A stretch of 64,000 nucleotides of DNA from UBA10438 sp044238605. GTDB lineage: Bacteria; Bacteroidota; Ignavibacteria; Kapaibacteriales; Kapaibacteriaceae. Position numbers and translations under genes: made by a program. This document shows positions 18,001-25,575 of the stretch, in pieces. The notes under the pieces were generated by a model that worked only from the letters and a program-made list of their open reading frames with translations, did no database searches and had not been told where the DNA came from. The number at the start of each line of letters is the position of its first letter. The first letter of the stretch is position 1. The stretch is taken from positions 186,001 through 250,000 of the forward strand of contig JBIICY010000001.1 of assembly GCA_044238605.1 (NCBI GenBank), written 5' to 3'.

Positions 18001-18365
18001 GCTGTGCTGCATCGGATACAGGATCATACAGCGCAAAGCTTCGCGTAACATCAAATGGAACACCTGCTGTGATCGAGCTTTCGCTCACAGCATCTGTGCG
18101 CCTTGCTACATCGGTTCAGGAAGATAATCTCGCACTTGGTCCCGTGCAGGTTTGGCCAAACCCTGCTGCGTCGCATGTTGTGGTTACAGTAGGAGCGCCA
18201 TCCGTGCTGCGCATCATCAGCATTGACGGGCGTATCATGGCATCCATGCAGGTAGAGTCAGGCACAACTTCAGTGCCGGTGGAATCCCTCCCAATGGGAA
18301 CATACCAGCTCGTACTCCAGCATGGACTCGCTGTGCGATCCATGACTCTCGAGGTGATCCGATAA
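15006..18365 (+). CDS. T9SS-secreted subtilisin-like serine protease (S8)
   Basis: A 1,119-residue protein with a signal peptide (MRSTVVLLLTVLQTLAAS). The frame extends to 14781 but only this ATG gives a signal sequence. The S8 triad is visible: Asp192 in IIDSGTDWQHED, His268 in NGHGTIVGG and Ser426 in GTSFSSPLTSG, with the oxyanion Asn in ASGNDG. Beyond about residue 600 come BNR/photosynthesis-complex-like repeats (NGGGSWSTTD, NKGQTWAQG, NSGQDWTPV). A choice-of-anchor-D type Ig-like domain follows (VAFGNMEPGQNRTRTATVRNSG). The last 75 residues are a T9SS type A sorting domain (VWPNPAASHVVV...PMGTYQLVLQ). It is probably exported and attached to or released from the cell surface. It is transcribed alone, ending in the hairpin at 18371. 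Confidence 0.92.
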   Translation: MRSTVVLLLTVLQTLAASAALMPGQDAYMVRREAVTLPSGRIRPATVLKIERPSIGTYVQGMVLVKTKASHGMMRGLGTLSESPLNRDLASLNVQNIHSAFESVRDAELSSSIGLDRVYRITYTEPLDAFDACAKLMDNPDVEYAVPVRIHQLFHTPNDTRYSTQPWMAQMGLEKAWDINKGASTVLIAIIDSGTDWQHEDLTANIWTNTKEIPSNNKDDDGNGFVDDVRGWDFVGNISATEAQSGITKADNDARIVSGVTVNDNNGHGTIVGGCAGATTNNAKGVASTGYNCRIIPIKIGSDNASVRGLLRGYEAIAYAADLGAHIINCSWGGPGIDPGAQDIIDYATGKGSLVVAASGNDGLNNDSYLQSPSSLDGVLSVGACNGGNRVSSFSNYGMNVAVYAPGENILSTAHGNQYRAASGTSFSSPLTSGIAGLVKALHPDWTPEMIYAQIRGTVDMLTGVSTTNRRLYWGRVNAERALKTNASFTSGDRMPGIVLKSASIGGSATGKITSYDRTTIRVTLKNVLADASNVMATATVLDGQVKQYTTSSISFGTIARNAEGQASFDIQLDEKFPWYSHSISISLSISSGTYTNHEIVTVPVDLSTTNSFSMIAQVPGATWDKVDYTDDGALYAAGQYFGQRAILRAVGGAGGLVTPPFTPAALDAVTANQLVIGGLNSGKASVSRSTNGGGSWSTTDISAYATSVVGVVMFDASAGIAVGNPVSGKFGIGRTTNGGGAWAQATGSPISTTNETIVPGSVTSWGDAVWFGTSTGRVIYSLNKGQTWAQGSLGVSGARIVSIAFRDSTNGVMLYRTSSANDAPYRTAYSANGGLNWKAVAVDINTWGVTPVLVAANPGHHVLVCSRGEVFASDNSGQDWTPVLSKPVSGVRAASANVVSRPTVVFAGDEVGALQYRYAGINGPKLPSFTATEVAFGNMEPGQNRTRTATVRNSGTSDLTISSFDIAPQGATPAAAFTITTPPKTTVLAGSTITIPLRCAASDTGSYSAKLRVTSNGTPAVIELSLTASVRLATSVQEDNLALGPVQVWPNPAASHVVVTVGAPSVLRIISIDGRIMASMQVESGTTSVPVESLPMGTYQLVLQHGLAVRSMTLEVIR

Positions 18366-18370
18366 AAAGA

Positions 18371-18390
18371 AAGGGGCTTATGAGCCCCTT
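18371..18390. terminator. Bidirectional hairpin built from two AAGGGGCT copies
   Basis: AAGGGGCT (18371-18378), loop TATG, AGCCCCTT (18383-18390) form a perfect 8-bp stem. It sits 5 bases after the protease stop and overlaps the stop codon of the convergent gene. It probably terminates both. The arms are two inverted copies of the dispersed 7-mer described in the findings. Confidence 0.6.
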
Positions 18391-19051
18391 ACATAAACGA
18401 ACTCTTTCGAGCGTCGTCGTCTTGATCATACGCAGTAGCGTAGCTCAAACGACGACGTTTGTTTTTTAGCCAGGTGTAGATCACAAAAGCAATTCCGCCT
18501 ATCACGAGAATTGTCAGAAACAGCGTGCCCCACTGAAATGTACCGGGATATGCGCCCGTAGTGCCATCGGCATTGGCCACTGTGTGTGGGCGAGAATAGT
18601 AGAACGCCGGGTGAAACGGCATTGACCAGTACCATGGGATACTGCCCATGAGGTAGCCCATCATGAAACCATCTCCCATCCCGCCATACTGATTGACCAC
18701 ATAGTTGGTACGCGTTCCATTTGTCCCGCTGAACGACCGCGTTTCCGTACGACGAGGAACGCCGTATCTACTCGTGTAGTCAGTAGCACGAGACATCCGG
18801 GTACCGCCAAAGGAGTTACGCGCGCTGGGCGCGGAATATCCCGAACCGCGCTGAGACGGCATTGAGGGTCTGGACGGACTTGTTCTGGTGCCACCGAATG
18901 ATCTAGACGGACTGTTATACGACCGTCCAAAACTTCGTCCACCACGGCTGCCGCCGAATGAGCCCCCTCTTCGTTGTGCGAGGGCATCCAGTGGTGCTAC
19001 CCATACAGCCAATGCAAGAAGGAGAGCAGATAATGCTAGGAATCGTTTCAT
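18389..19051 (-). CDS. Secreted or membrane-anchored Gly/Ser/Arg-rich protein
   Basis: A 220-residue protein with a signal peptide (MKRFLALSALLLALAVWVAPLDALA). A long low-complexity region follows (about 25-110) rich in G, S, R and F, with SFGG, RSFG and SPSRP units. A hydrophobic segment lies near 128-155 (GGMGDGFMMGYLMGSIPWYWS) and a clear membrane helix at about 177-195, followed by KNKRRR and an acidic tail (DQDDDA). The topology suggests a periplasmic disordered domain anchored in the inner membrane. I do not recognise a characterised family. It begins 2 bases after the stop of the gene at 19054 and is probably co-transcribed with it. Confidence 0.75.
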   Translation of the reverse strand: MKRFLALSALLLALAVWVAPLDALAQRRGGSFGGSRGGRSFGRSYNSPSRSFGGTRTSPSRPSMPSQRGSGYSAPSARNSFGGTRMSRATDYTSRYGVPRRTETRSFSGTNGTRTNYVVNQYGGMGDGFMMGYLMGSIPWYWSMPFHPAFYYSRPHTVANADGTTGAYPGTFQWGTLFLTILVIGGIAFVIYTWLKNKRRRLSYATAYDQDDDARKSSFM

Positions 19052-19053
19052 AG

Positions 19054-19536
19054 TTAAAACACACTTTCAGTTGTCAGTTCATCGTTGTCTTCGCGATAGG
19101 TAATCTCAGCAACAAACTCGGCGCGCTCGGGGATACTCTTTGCACCACCGAACCAGCTGCGAAGTCCTCTCCCCTCTTGGACGGATGGGGCTTTGATGTG
19201 GACGTAGAGTCGAACAATGCCAAACTGCTCTTCGTTGTTCCGGGCAACAACCGTTGTCTCCAGGCTGCCATCGCTAACAATCGTCAGCAGATGCAGGGAC
19301 TGTGCTTCCTGATCCGTAAACCCGGCTGGCTCCGTCTTGATGTTATCGAGGTAGTCGGTAAAAACGTTTTTCGTGTAAGACTGCCCATCTGTTCCGACAT
19401 ACATCACAATCACATCGAATTCTCCATCCTCTGTGATATTCACGAAAACCTCTCGAACGCCGTCGAGCTGCTGTCCATTGAAATAGAGCGCCGTCCGCTC
19501 TATTCTTCCGTTGCCTTCAATGCTGAATTCTGCCAT
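19054..19536 (-). CDS. Conserved hypothetical protein
   Basis: A 160-residue soluble, acidic protein beginning MAEFSIEGNGRIERTAL. The longer frame (to 19683) has a low-quality N-terminus that crosses the divergent gene. The sequence alternates short beta strands (DGEFDVIVMYVGTDGQ, SLETTVVARNNEEQFGIVRLYVHI), consistent with a beta-sandwich. It has no signal peptide and no recognised motif. The start has no Shine-Dalgarno, but TATACTTG lies 4 bases upstream, so the transcript may be leaderless. It is probably the first gene of a two-gene unit with the membrane protein that follows. Confidence 0.7.
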   Translation of the reverse strand: MAEFSIEGNGRIERTALYFNGQQLDGVREVFVNITEDGEFDVIVMYVGTDGQSYTKNVFTDYLDNIKTEPAGFTDQEAQSLHLLTIVSDGSLETTVVARNNEEQFGIVRLYVHIKAPSVQEGRGLRSWFGGAKSIPERAEFVAEITYREDNDELTTESVF

Positions 19537-19570
19537 ATCGCAAGTATACGACGAACAACATGTCGAATCG

Positions 19571-19601
19571 TTGCAGTGGGAACCCGAAGTGGCTATCTTC
19601 G
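19571..19601 (+). promoter_or_regulatory. Bacteroidota-type promoter of the GCS2-family ligase gene
   Basis: TTG (19571-19573), a 20-base spacer and TATCTTCG (19594-19601) match the -33/-7 pattern. The ATG at 19626 is 24 bases beyond the box. The divergent minus-strand gene (start 19536) has its own box TATACTTG 4 bases from its ATG, so both promoters lie in this 89-base gap. Confidence 0.6.
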
Positions 19602-19625
19602 AGAACCTGTTACGAGAGAATACCC

Positions 19626-20777
19626 ATGGCATCAGAAGACGTCGGCATTTCATTCGATCCGTCCAACCCCTATGAGCGTCCAAGCTTTACCCTCGGTATT
19701 GAGGAAGAGTACATGGTGCTCGATCCAGTTACGTATGACCTAAAATCACACGTTGAATTAGGGTTGTTAAGCAAGGGGCAGGAAGTTCTTCACGAGCACA
19801 TCAAACCCGAAATGCACGGGTCGATGCTGGAAATTGGAACAGGTATCTGCAGAAATGTCTCAGAAGCCTACGCCGAAGTAAAAAAGATTCGCGGCATCGT
19901 ATCAAATCTTGCAAAGCAAAACGGACTCTGCATCGGTGCAGCTTCTACACATCCTTTTGCACGCTGGGAAGATCAAGAGATCTACCCCGACGAGCGTTAC
20001 AAGGTGCTCGTAGAAGACATGCAGGTCCTGGCTCGATCTCTACTGATCTTTGGTATGCATGTGCATATTGGAATCGAGAATCGCGAAGTCCAGATACAGC
20101 TCATGAATGAAATGCGGTATTTCATGCCGCACATTCTGGCGATCAGCACAAACTCGCCGTTTTGGGAAGGGATAGACACGGGGTTGAAGTCATTTCGGTC
20201 CAAGATCTTTGAACGATTTCCTCGTACGGCTCTGCCGGACTTGTTTTCGAGCTACGGTGAGTACCAGAACTATGTAAACCTGCTCGTAAAAACAGGCTCG
20301 ATAGATAACGCAAAGAAGATCTGGTGGGATATCCGTCCGCATCCATTCTTCCCCACACTGGAAGTTCGTATTTGCGACCTTCCTATGCGCATTGAAGAAA
20401 CAATCGCTATTGCAGCAATATGCCAGGCAGTTGCAGCTAAGCTCTATTCTCTGTATGAAAAGAACCTCTCATTCCGTGAATACCGCAGATCGCTCCTCAT
20501 GGAAAACAAATGGCGTGCTGTGCGCTATGGATTAGATGGCAAGCTCATCGACTGGGGTCGGCAACGGGAGATGCCTGCACGTGAGCTGATTAAGGAACTA
20601 CTCTTGTTCGTTGATGACGTCGTTGATGATCTAGGCTCTCGCAAAGAGGTTGAATACATCTACGAGATCATGGAGATGGGTTCTGGAGCAGACAGGCAGC
20701 TGCGCGTCTTTAGAGAAACGGGCAGCATGACGGAAGTCGCTAGGTACATACACGAAGAATCAACACGCGGACTGTAA
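19626..20777 (+). CDS. Carboxylate-amine ligase, GCS2 (YbdK-like) family
   Basis: A 383-residue member of the glutamate-cysteine ligase 2 family (PF04107). FTLGIEEEYMVLDPVT at the N-terminus is the signature Mg/ATP-binding EEE. MHGSMLEIGTGIC, GMHVHIGIENRE and RPHPFFPTLEVRICDLPMR are further conserved blocks. I use the ATG at 19626 (MASEDVG) because the upstream frame from 19560 carries the promoter. E. coli YbdK has only weak glutamate-cysteine ligase activity, so glutathione synthesis should not be assumed. It is followed after 3 bases by the S10 peptidase gene, with which it is probably co-transcribed. Confidence 0.88.
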   Translation: MASEDVGISFDPSNPYERPSFTLGIEEEYMVLDPVTYDLKSHVELGLLSKGQEVLHEHIKPEMHGSMLEIGTGICRNVSEAYAEVKKIRGIVSNLAKQNGLCIGAASTHPFARWEDQEIYPDERYKVLVEDMQVLARSLLIFGMHVHIGIENREVQIQLMNEMRYFMPHILAISTNSPFWEGIDTGLKSFRSKIFERFPRTALPDLFSSYGEYQNYVNLLVKTGSIDNAKKIWWDIRPHPFFPTLEVRICDLPMRIEETIAIAAICQAVAAKLYSLYEKNLSFREYRRSLLMENKWRAVRYGLDGKLIDWGRQREMPARELIKELLLFVDDVVDDLGSRKEVEYIYEIMEMGSGADRQLRVFRETGSMTEVARYIHEESTRGL

Positions 20778-20780
20778 CAC

Positions 20781-22289
20781 ATGAAACATTTTTGCGCTAT
20801 CGCTCTGCTTTGCATTTCAATCATCACCTTACGAGCAGGGGAAGATGAAAGACCTCTCAAGGCAGATGTTCCGATCATCCATGAGCCAACCATAACGTTT
20901 CACAGCATCACGATCGACGGGAAGAAGATTGACTACCAGACAACCGTTGGCCATCTCAAGCTTGTGCAGGAAGATGGAACTCTGCGGGCAAACGTGTTCT
21001 TCATTGCGTATACAAAGACGGGTGTTACAGATCCATCAGCGCGCCCCCTTACATTCTCGTTCAATGGCGGGCCAGGTTCGTCGAGCGTGTGGCTACACCT
21101 CGGTGTTCTCGGTCCGCGACGCGTGCTGATGAACGATGACGGCACAACGCTGCCGCCTCCATATAAACTTGTAGACAATGATCAGTCATGGCTTGACCTC
21201 ACCGACATGGTCTTTATTGATCCGGTCAGCACTGGATACTCCCGCGCAGCTGATGAAAAGTCCGCCAAACAGTTTCACGGCTATAATCAGGACATAGAGT
21301 CGGTTGGCGAGTTCATTCGCCGCTGGGTATCTGACAACAAGCGCTGGTCTTCTCCGAAATACCTCATCGGTGAATCCTACGGCACCACGCGTGCCAGCGC
21401 ACTCTCTGAACACGTGCAGTCCAAGTATGGAATGTATCTCAATGGCGTGATTCTCGTCAGTGCCGTGCTCAACTTCCAGACGATCGATTTCAATGATGGC
21501 AACGACTTACCATTTGCGGCGTTCCTGCCCACGTATACTGCTTCTGCTTGGTATCACAAGCGCCTGCCGCCAGACATGCAGTCACAGTCTCTTGAAGCTG
21601 TTGTTGAATCTGCGCGCACGTTTGCTAGCACAACCTACAACGAGATGCTGATGAAGGGTTGGATGATGACGCCTCAGGAGCGCGCGTCAACTATCGAGAA
21701 GCTCGCCCGATTTACGGGGCTTTCTAAGGAGTACCTTGATAAAGCTGAACTTCGTCCTATCATCTTTAGGTTTTGTCAGGAACTGCTTCGGGACAGGGGG
21801 CAGGTAATTGGACGATTTGATAGCCGCTATACAGGGACGATTTCGGACAGACTTGGCGAATCTATGGAGCGCGACCCATCGCATCATCCAACGATCGCGG
21901 GCTGTTTTTCAACGTGCATCAACGACTACCTCACAAGAGAGCTCGGAGTGAAGACCACATTGCCGTACGAAGTTCTCACGGGCCGAGTATGGCCATGGGA
22001 TTATTCAAATGTTCAGAACGAGTATCTCAATGTTGGGCCTCGTCTGCGCAATGCCGTGCAGATGAATCCTTCTCTTCGAGTATGGGTACTCAATGGATAT
22101 TATGATCTGGCAACACCATTCTATGGCACCGAGTACACGTTTGCACACTTAGGCTTGCCAGAATCTCTTCGCCGCAATGTGAGCATGTCCTACTACAAAG
22201 CTGGACACATGATGTACCTCTTGAAGTCTGAGCTTGAGCAAATGAAAAAAGATGCTCGTGCTTGGTACGGCAAGGATTCAGGCAAGTAA
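20781..22289 (+). CDS. Exported S10-family serine carboxypeptidase
   Basis: A 502-residue secreted peptidase with a signal peptide (MKHFCAIALLCISIITLRA). SFNGGPGSSSVWLHLGVLGP is the S10 oxyanion/substrate block. IGESYGTTRASAL holds the nucleophile Ser in GESYG. The catalytic Asp lies in NGYYDLATPF and the His in YYKAGHMMYL. Bacterial S10 enzymes of this length are periplasmic or outer-membrane-associated and trim C-terminal residues from peptides, often at acidic pH. It is the second gene after the GCS2 ligase and converges on the NapH-like gene with a 22-base gap. Confidence 0.9.
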   Translation: MKHFCAIALLCISIITLRAGEDERPLKADVPIIHEPTITFHSITIDGKKIDYQTTVGHLKLVQEDGTLRANVFFIAYTKTGVTDPSARPLTFSFNGGPGSSSVWLHLGVLGPRRVLMNDDGTTLPPPYKLVDNDQSWLDLTDMVFIDPVSTGYSRAADEKSAKQFHGYNQDIESVGEFIRRWVSDNKRWSSPKYLIGESYGTTRASALSEHVQSKYGMYLNGVILVSAVLNFQTIDFNDGNDLPFAAFLPTYTASAWYHKRLPPDMQSQSLEAVVESARTFASTTYNEMLMKGWMMTPQERASTIEKLARFTGLSKEYLDKAELRPIIFRFCQELLRDRGQVIGRFDSRYTGTISDRLGESMERDPSHHPTIAGCFSTCINDYLTRELGVKTTLPYEVLTGRVWPWDYSNVQNEYLNVGPRLRNAVQMNPSLRVWVLNGYYDLATPFYGTEYTFAHLGLPESLRRNVSMSYYKAGHMMYLLKSELEQMKKDARAWYGKDSGK

Positions 22290-22311
22290 TTGCATCACGG
22301 CATACAGATGT

Positions 22312-23355
22312 TCATCGGGTGCGTAGCACTCCACGCGGACACACACTAACGCATACGCCACATCCTACACATGAGGCACGCTTAATGTCTCTGCCCTCCT
22401 GGGCATAGGCACGCACATCAATGCCCATTTCGCAGTAGGTGCTGCAGTTACCGCACGAGATGCACTGTCCGCCATTTGTTTCAATTCGGAATCTCGATAC
22501 ATACTTCTGTATGATGCCAAGTATTGCAGCCATGGGACATCCGAATCTGCACCAGATTCGCGACCCCAGTATGGGGTAGAATCCAACGCCGACAACTCCC
22601 GAGAACAGCCCACCGATCACGAATCCATAGATTCTATTTGCTGTCGTAACATAGTTCTGAAGCTCAGTGTTTGGATGGACATCGAAGTACCACAGTGCCG
22701 CAGTGACAGTTGTAATGATGCCTAGGATTGGATAGATCGTCCAGCGTTCCAACCTCCACGATGCATTGCTCTTGCTGCTTAAGTGGCGGAATGCATCACC
22801 CGCTGTCTCGGCAAGTGCCCCACATCCGCAAACCCAGGAGCAGTACCACCGTTTTCCAAAGAAGTATGTCAACACTGGCGTAGCAATCACGAGCATGACG
22901 ATACTCCAGAAGCCCATGAAAACCTGCAAAGTATCGGGGCTGTTCAACAGCGTATGAAGCGTAGAAGGAAACAAGTACTCTGGCTTTAGAGGCCAGAAGT
23001 AACTGAAGTAAAACTCGCCATGCTGACTGTTTCGCAGCATATGCGGGATGATAAATGCAAAGACAAGCTGCACCATCATCAACGTAGTCGTACGATATAG
23101 ATGGTATCGTTGTTTACGATACCTCCGGAGCTGTCGAGCACCAAAGACAAGAACAATGGTCGTATACAGCAATGCATAATACTGCCAGAGCCGATCAGGC
23201 GTTCCGAGAAGCTCAGGCATCCAATAGAGTACGGCATAGAATAGCGTAAGACCTAAACCCAACAGGTATGCCCATACACCGCGATTTCGCAATCGGGATG
23301 TCATCGTCCCTGAATTGACGGCACTCTCTGGTATCGTGATTTGTACTGGCATCAT
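22312..23355 (-). CDS. NapH-like membrane ferredoxin (two 4Fe-4S clusters)
   Basis: A 347-residue inner-membrane protein with about six helices. WYCSWVCGCGALAE and RIWCRFGCPMAAILG are the two cysteine pairs of the NapH/NosR/CcoG group (PF12801-type). At the C-terminus CISCGNCSTYC and CVGCGVCVSVCPRG are two 4Fe-4S binding motifs, though each cluster needs a fourth Cys and the first motif is followed by EMG instead of P. Such proteins pass electrons across or along the membrane. It overlaps the flavin reductase gene by 4 bases, suggesting that reductase as its partner. It is the last gene of the series starting at cdsA. Confidence 0.85.
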   Translation of the reverse strand: MMPVQITIPESAVNSGTMTSRLRNRGVWAYLLGLGLTLFYAVLYWMPELLGTPDRLWQYYALLYTTIVLVFGARQLRRYRKQRYHLYRTTTLMMVQLVFAFIIPHMLRNSQHGEFYFSYFWPLKPEYLFPSTLHTLLNSPDTLQVFMGFWSIVMLVIATPVLTYFFGKRWYCSWVCGCGALAETAGDAFRHLSSKSNASWRLERWTIYPILGIITTVTAALWYFDVHPNTELQNYVTTANRIYGFVIGGLFSGVVGVGFYPILGSRIWCRFGCPMAAILGIIQKYVSRFRIETNGGQCISCGNCSTYCEMGIDVRAYAQEGRDIKRASCVGCGVCVSVCPRGVLRTR

Positions 23356-24521
23356 ACATCAAACCTTGTCGTAAACTCAGGGTCAAAGCTTGCTGCTGCA
23401 AAGTTCGTCATCGCCTCTTCAACGGATACTGCGCGCTGTATCCATTCTTCGCAAACGTGCTGCCGTAGGCGCACACCAATTGTATGGAGTCCAGTGAGAG
23501 CACCGCGCTCGTCAAAGGCAAACCGCACACATCGTTGAGTAACGGGGTCGGCTTTGAAGATCGTGCCAGCGCCGCTTGCGGACACATTGCCGAAGACCTG
23601 CCATTCGAGATCGAAGAACTTTGCGCTGTTACAAAAGACCGATGGGCGATACGGCTGTGAGTCTCCGCACACGATACGTGCTACGTGCCCTCCATGTTCC
23701 TTGCCGGAGTGCCAACGCTGATCGATACCCCATGGTGTCTCTGCACAGTCACCTATTGCGTAGACACCACTAACGTTGGTTTCGAATCGCTCATTGACGC
23801 AGATGCCTGTGTTGCAGGCAATCTGCGATGTGCCCGTTAGTTCTGTTCTCGGCGTAACTCCTGTGCACATGATTACACGATCGTACTTCGCAAGGTGGCC
23901 TGCCGACATTACATCTGCATCCGTCTTTAGATTCACCCCAAAACTTCTGATGTGCGAGGTGATCATCGCCGATTCTTCCTGAGGCACGTGACTGCTATAC
24001 ACCCCGGCTTCTCTCACAAACCAAGTAAACGGCTTGCGCCGAGCATGCAGAATCTCGGCTACTTCGGTGCCGATGAGTCCGCCCCCTACAACGGCTGTAA
24101 CTCCTGAACCCTCAATTGCACGATCAAGCCGCGCGATATCCTCAAATCTGGTATACGTCAGAATCGTCTTCGCTTCTAGTCCATCGATACCTGGCAAAAC
24201 AGGTTTGGACCCAGTTGCAAGTATCAGTGCATCTGCCGCTACCGTGCGTCCCGACGCCAGAGAGCAGATCTTTGCCTGCGCATCAATGGATACAACAGAA
24301 TCATGCAGCACCGAGATATCTAGCGCATCCCATTCCGTTCCGCCATACGGTTTGATATGCTCAACGGAGAGCTGTCCTGTTGAGACATACATCATTGCTG
24401 GACGTGAGAAAAAGAACGGGACTTCATCGGAAATCACCGTAACACGATGATCGCTTATCTGGCGAATCGTGCGGGCTGCTGTTACACCAGCGATACCATT
24501 CCCAATGATCAGGACGTGCAT
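23352..24521 (-). CDS. FAD-dependent NAD(P)H oxidoreductase
   Basis: A 389-residue pyridine-nucleotide-disulfide-reductase-type flavoprotein, like rubredoxin/ferredoxin or NADH-nitrite reductases. IIGNGIAGVTAARTIRQ binds FAD. The ALILATGSKP block, then VTAVVGGGLIGTEVAEILHAR for NAD(P)H, and GVYAIGDCAET follow in the normal order. There is no redox-active CxxxxC pair, so it probably passes electrons directly to an iron-sulfur protein, plausibly the overlapping NapH-like gene. The start has TAGTTTCG 4 bases upstream and no ribosome site, implying a leaderless mRNA that starts a new transcript inside the gene series. Confidence 0.87.
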   Translation of the reverse strand: MHVLIIGNGIAGVTAARTIRQISDHRVTVISDEVPFFFSRPAMMYVSTGQLSVEHIKPYGGTEWDALDISVLHDSVVSIDAQAKICSLASGRTVAADALILATGSKPVLPGIDGLEAKTILTYTRFEDIARLDRAIEGSGVTAVVGGGLIGTEVAEILHARRKPFTWFVREAGVYSSHVPQEESAMITSHIRSFGVNLKTDADVMSAGHLAKYDRVIMCTGVTPRTELTGTSQIACNTGICVNERFETNVSGVYAIGDCAETPWGIDQRWHSGKEHGGHVARIVCGDSQPYRPSVFCNSAKFFDLEWQVFGNVSASGAGTIFKADPVTQRCVRFAFDERGALTGLHTIGVRLRQHVCEEWIQRAVSVEEAMTNFAAASFDPEFTTRFDV

Positions 24522-24525
24522 TGAC

Positions 24526-24533
24526 CGAAACTA
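24526..24533 (-). promoter_or_regulatory. -7 box 4 bases before the flavin reductase ATG
   Basis: TAGTTTCG on the minus strand, then GTCA and the ATG at 24521. No -33 TTG at the expected distance. It suggests an internal promoter separating the flavin reductase/ferredoxin pair from the arsS-like genes upstream. Confidence 0.45.
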
Positions 24534-24541
24534 CATCAATG

Positions 24542-25141
24542 TTATGAGAGTAACTCGGGCATTACAGCGTTAAGATCTTCCAGCGTGTCAATGTCCCGCA
24601 TCTCTGGCAGCACATCATACGTAAGCCCAGCAGACTCAATTCTGCGGCATGTTTCAATAAAGACAGCATCAGTACTCCACGGGATACCATCGAATATCGA
24701 CTCGTGAAGCTCATTCATACCAATCAGGTAGTATCCACCGTCAACAGCTGGTCCGATCACAACATCGAATGTATCCAGCGCATCTACCGCTTGATGAATG
24801 ATGTCCGACGTAATGTTCGGTGTATCAGATCCGATCACAATCTTCTTTTCGTAAGCATTGCAATCACGTATGGCATTACATATACGCTCGCCGAGTGAAT
24901 CGCCGTGCTGGGCGATTGCATCGATCGTACCTGCATGGACAAGATTGAGATTGCCGTCAACGCATGGACAGACGTCGTAGCTCGACGAAGTCCCAAGATT
25001 AGCGAACAACGCGGCCATCACAAGCGCATACACGCGCAGCGCTTTATCGTCACCGATCTCGCGGGCTAGCCGCGTCTTTACGCGTCCCCGTTCGGGCGCT
25101 TTACAGACAACTACGACAACTGCATTACGACGTTTGCTCAT
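24542..25141 (-). CDS. TIGR04282/DUF2064-type glycosyltransferase (ArsG-like)
   Basis: A 199-residue GT-A-fold protein. VVCKAPERGRVKTRLAREIGDDKA is the family nucleotide-binding block. VIGSDTPNIT and GPAVDGGYYLIGM follow, with DAVFIETCRRIESAGLTYDVLPEMRDIDTLEDL at the C-terminus. This family co-occurs with the radical SAM protein ArsS in clusters annotated for arsenosugar synthesis. The ArsS-like gene is three genes upstream in the same operon. The sugar donor and acceptor are not known. The start overlaps the crtZ stop by 4 bases. Confidence 0.82.
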   Translation of the reverse strand: MSKRRNAVVVVVCKAPERGRVKTRLAREIGDDKALRVYALVMAALFANLGTSSSYDVCPCVDGNLNLVHAGTIDAIAQHGDSLGERICNAIRDCNAYEKKIVIGSDTPNITSDIIHQAVDALDTFDVVIGPAVDGGYYLIGMNELHESIFDGIPWSTDAVFIETCRRIESAGLTYDVLPEMRDIDTLEDLNAVMPELLS

Positions 25142-25575
25142 CTCTTTGTGTTCCAGTATCGCATCGGGACAAAGAACATCCCATATGCCTCTCCAGTCTC
25201 ATTCGAAACATGTTTATGGTGAGCCATATGCATGCGATACACTGCTTGCAGATATCTGTTCGAAGGAAGGGGCTGACGGAGAAACCGCTTATGAATCACC
25301 ATGTCATGCATCACGAAGTACAACATCCCATACAAAGCCACCCCTGCTCCTAGGAACAATGCTGGCTGGTCTGGAACACCGTATGCAATGAGCACGCCGC
25401 CGATGCTGGAGAAGAAGATCACAAACACATCATTGAGTTCCAGAGGATGTTTCGTTGGTGCATGGTGTGTTTTGTGAATCTTCCATAGGACACCATGCAT
25501 GATGTACCTATGAAAAAGCACAACAAACACCTCCATGCCGACAAGTCCAAGCATCACACATGCGACTGAAATCAT
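25138..25575 (-). CDS. crtZ: Beta-carotene hydroxylase CrtZ
   Basis: A 145-residue integral membrane di-iron hydroxylase adding 3-hydroxyl groups to beta-ionone rings (zeaxanthin synthesis). The histidine clusters HRYIMHG, HKTHH, HDMVIHKR and HMAHHKH are all present in order. There are about four helices and the length is normal for the short bacterial CrtZ. No other carotenoid genes are in the window. It lies between tag and the ArsG-like gene with 4-base overlaps on both sides, so it shares their transcript. Confidence 0.9.
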   Translation of the reverse strand: MISVACVMLGLVGMEVFVVLFHRYIMHGVLWKIHKTHHAPTKHPLELNDVFVIFFSSIGGVLIAYGVPDQPALFLGAGVALYGMLYFVMHDMVIHKRFLRQPLPSNRYLQAVYRMHMAHHKHVSNETGEAYGMFFVPMRYWNTKR

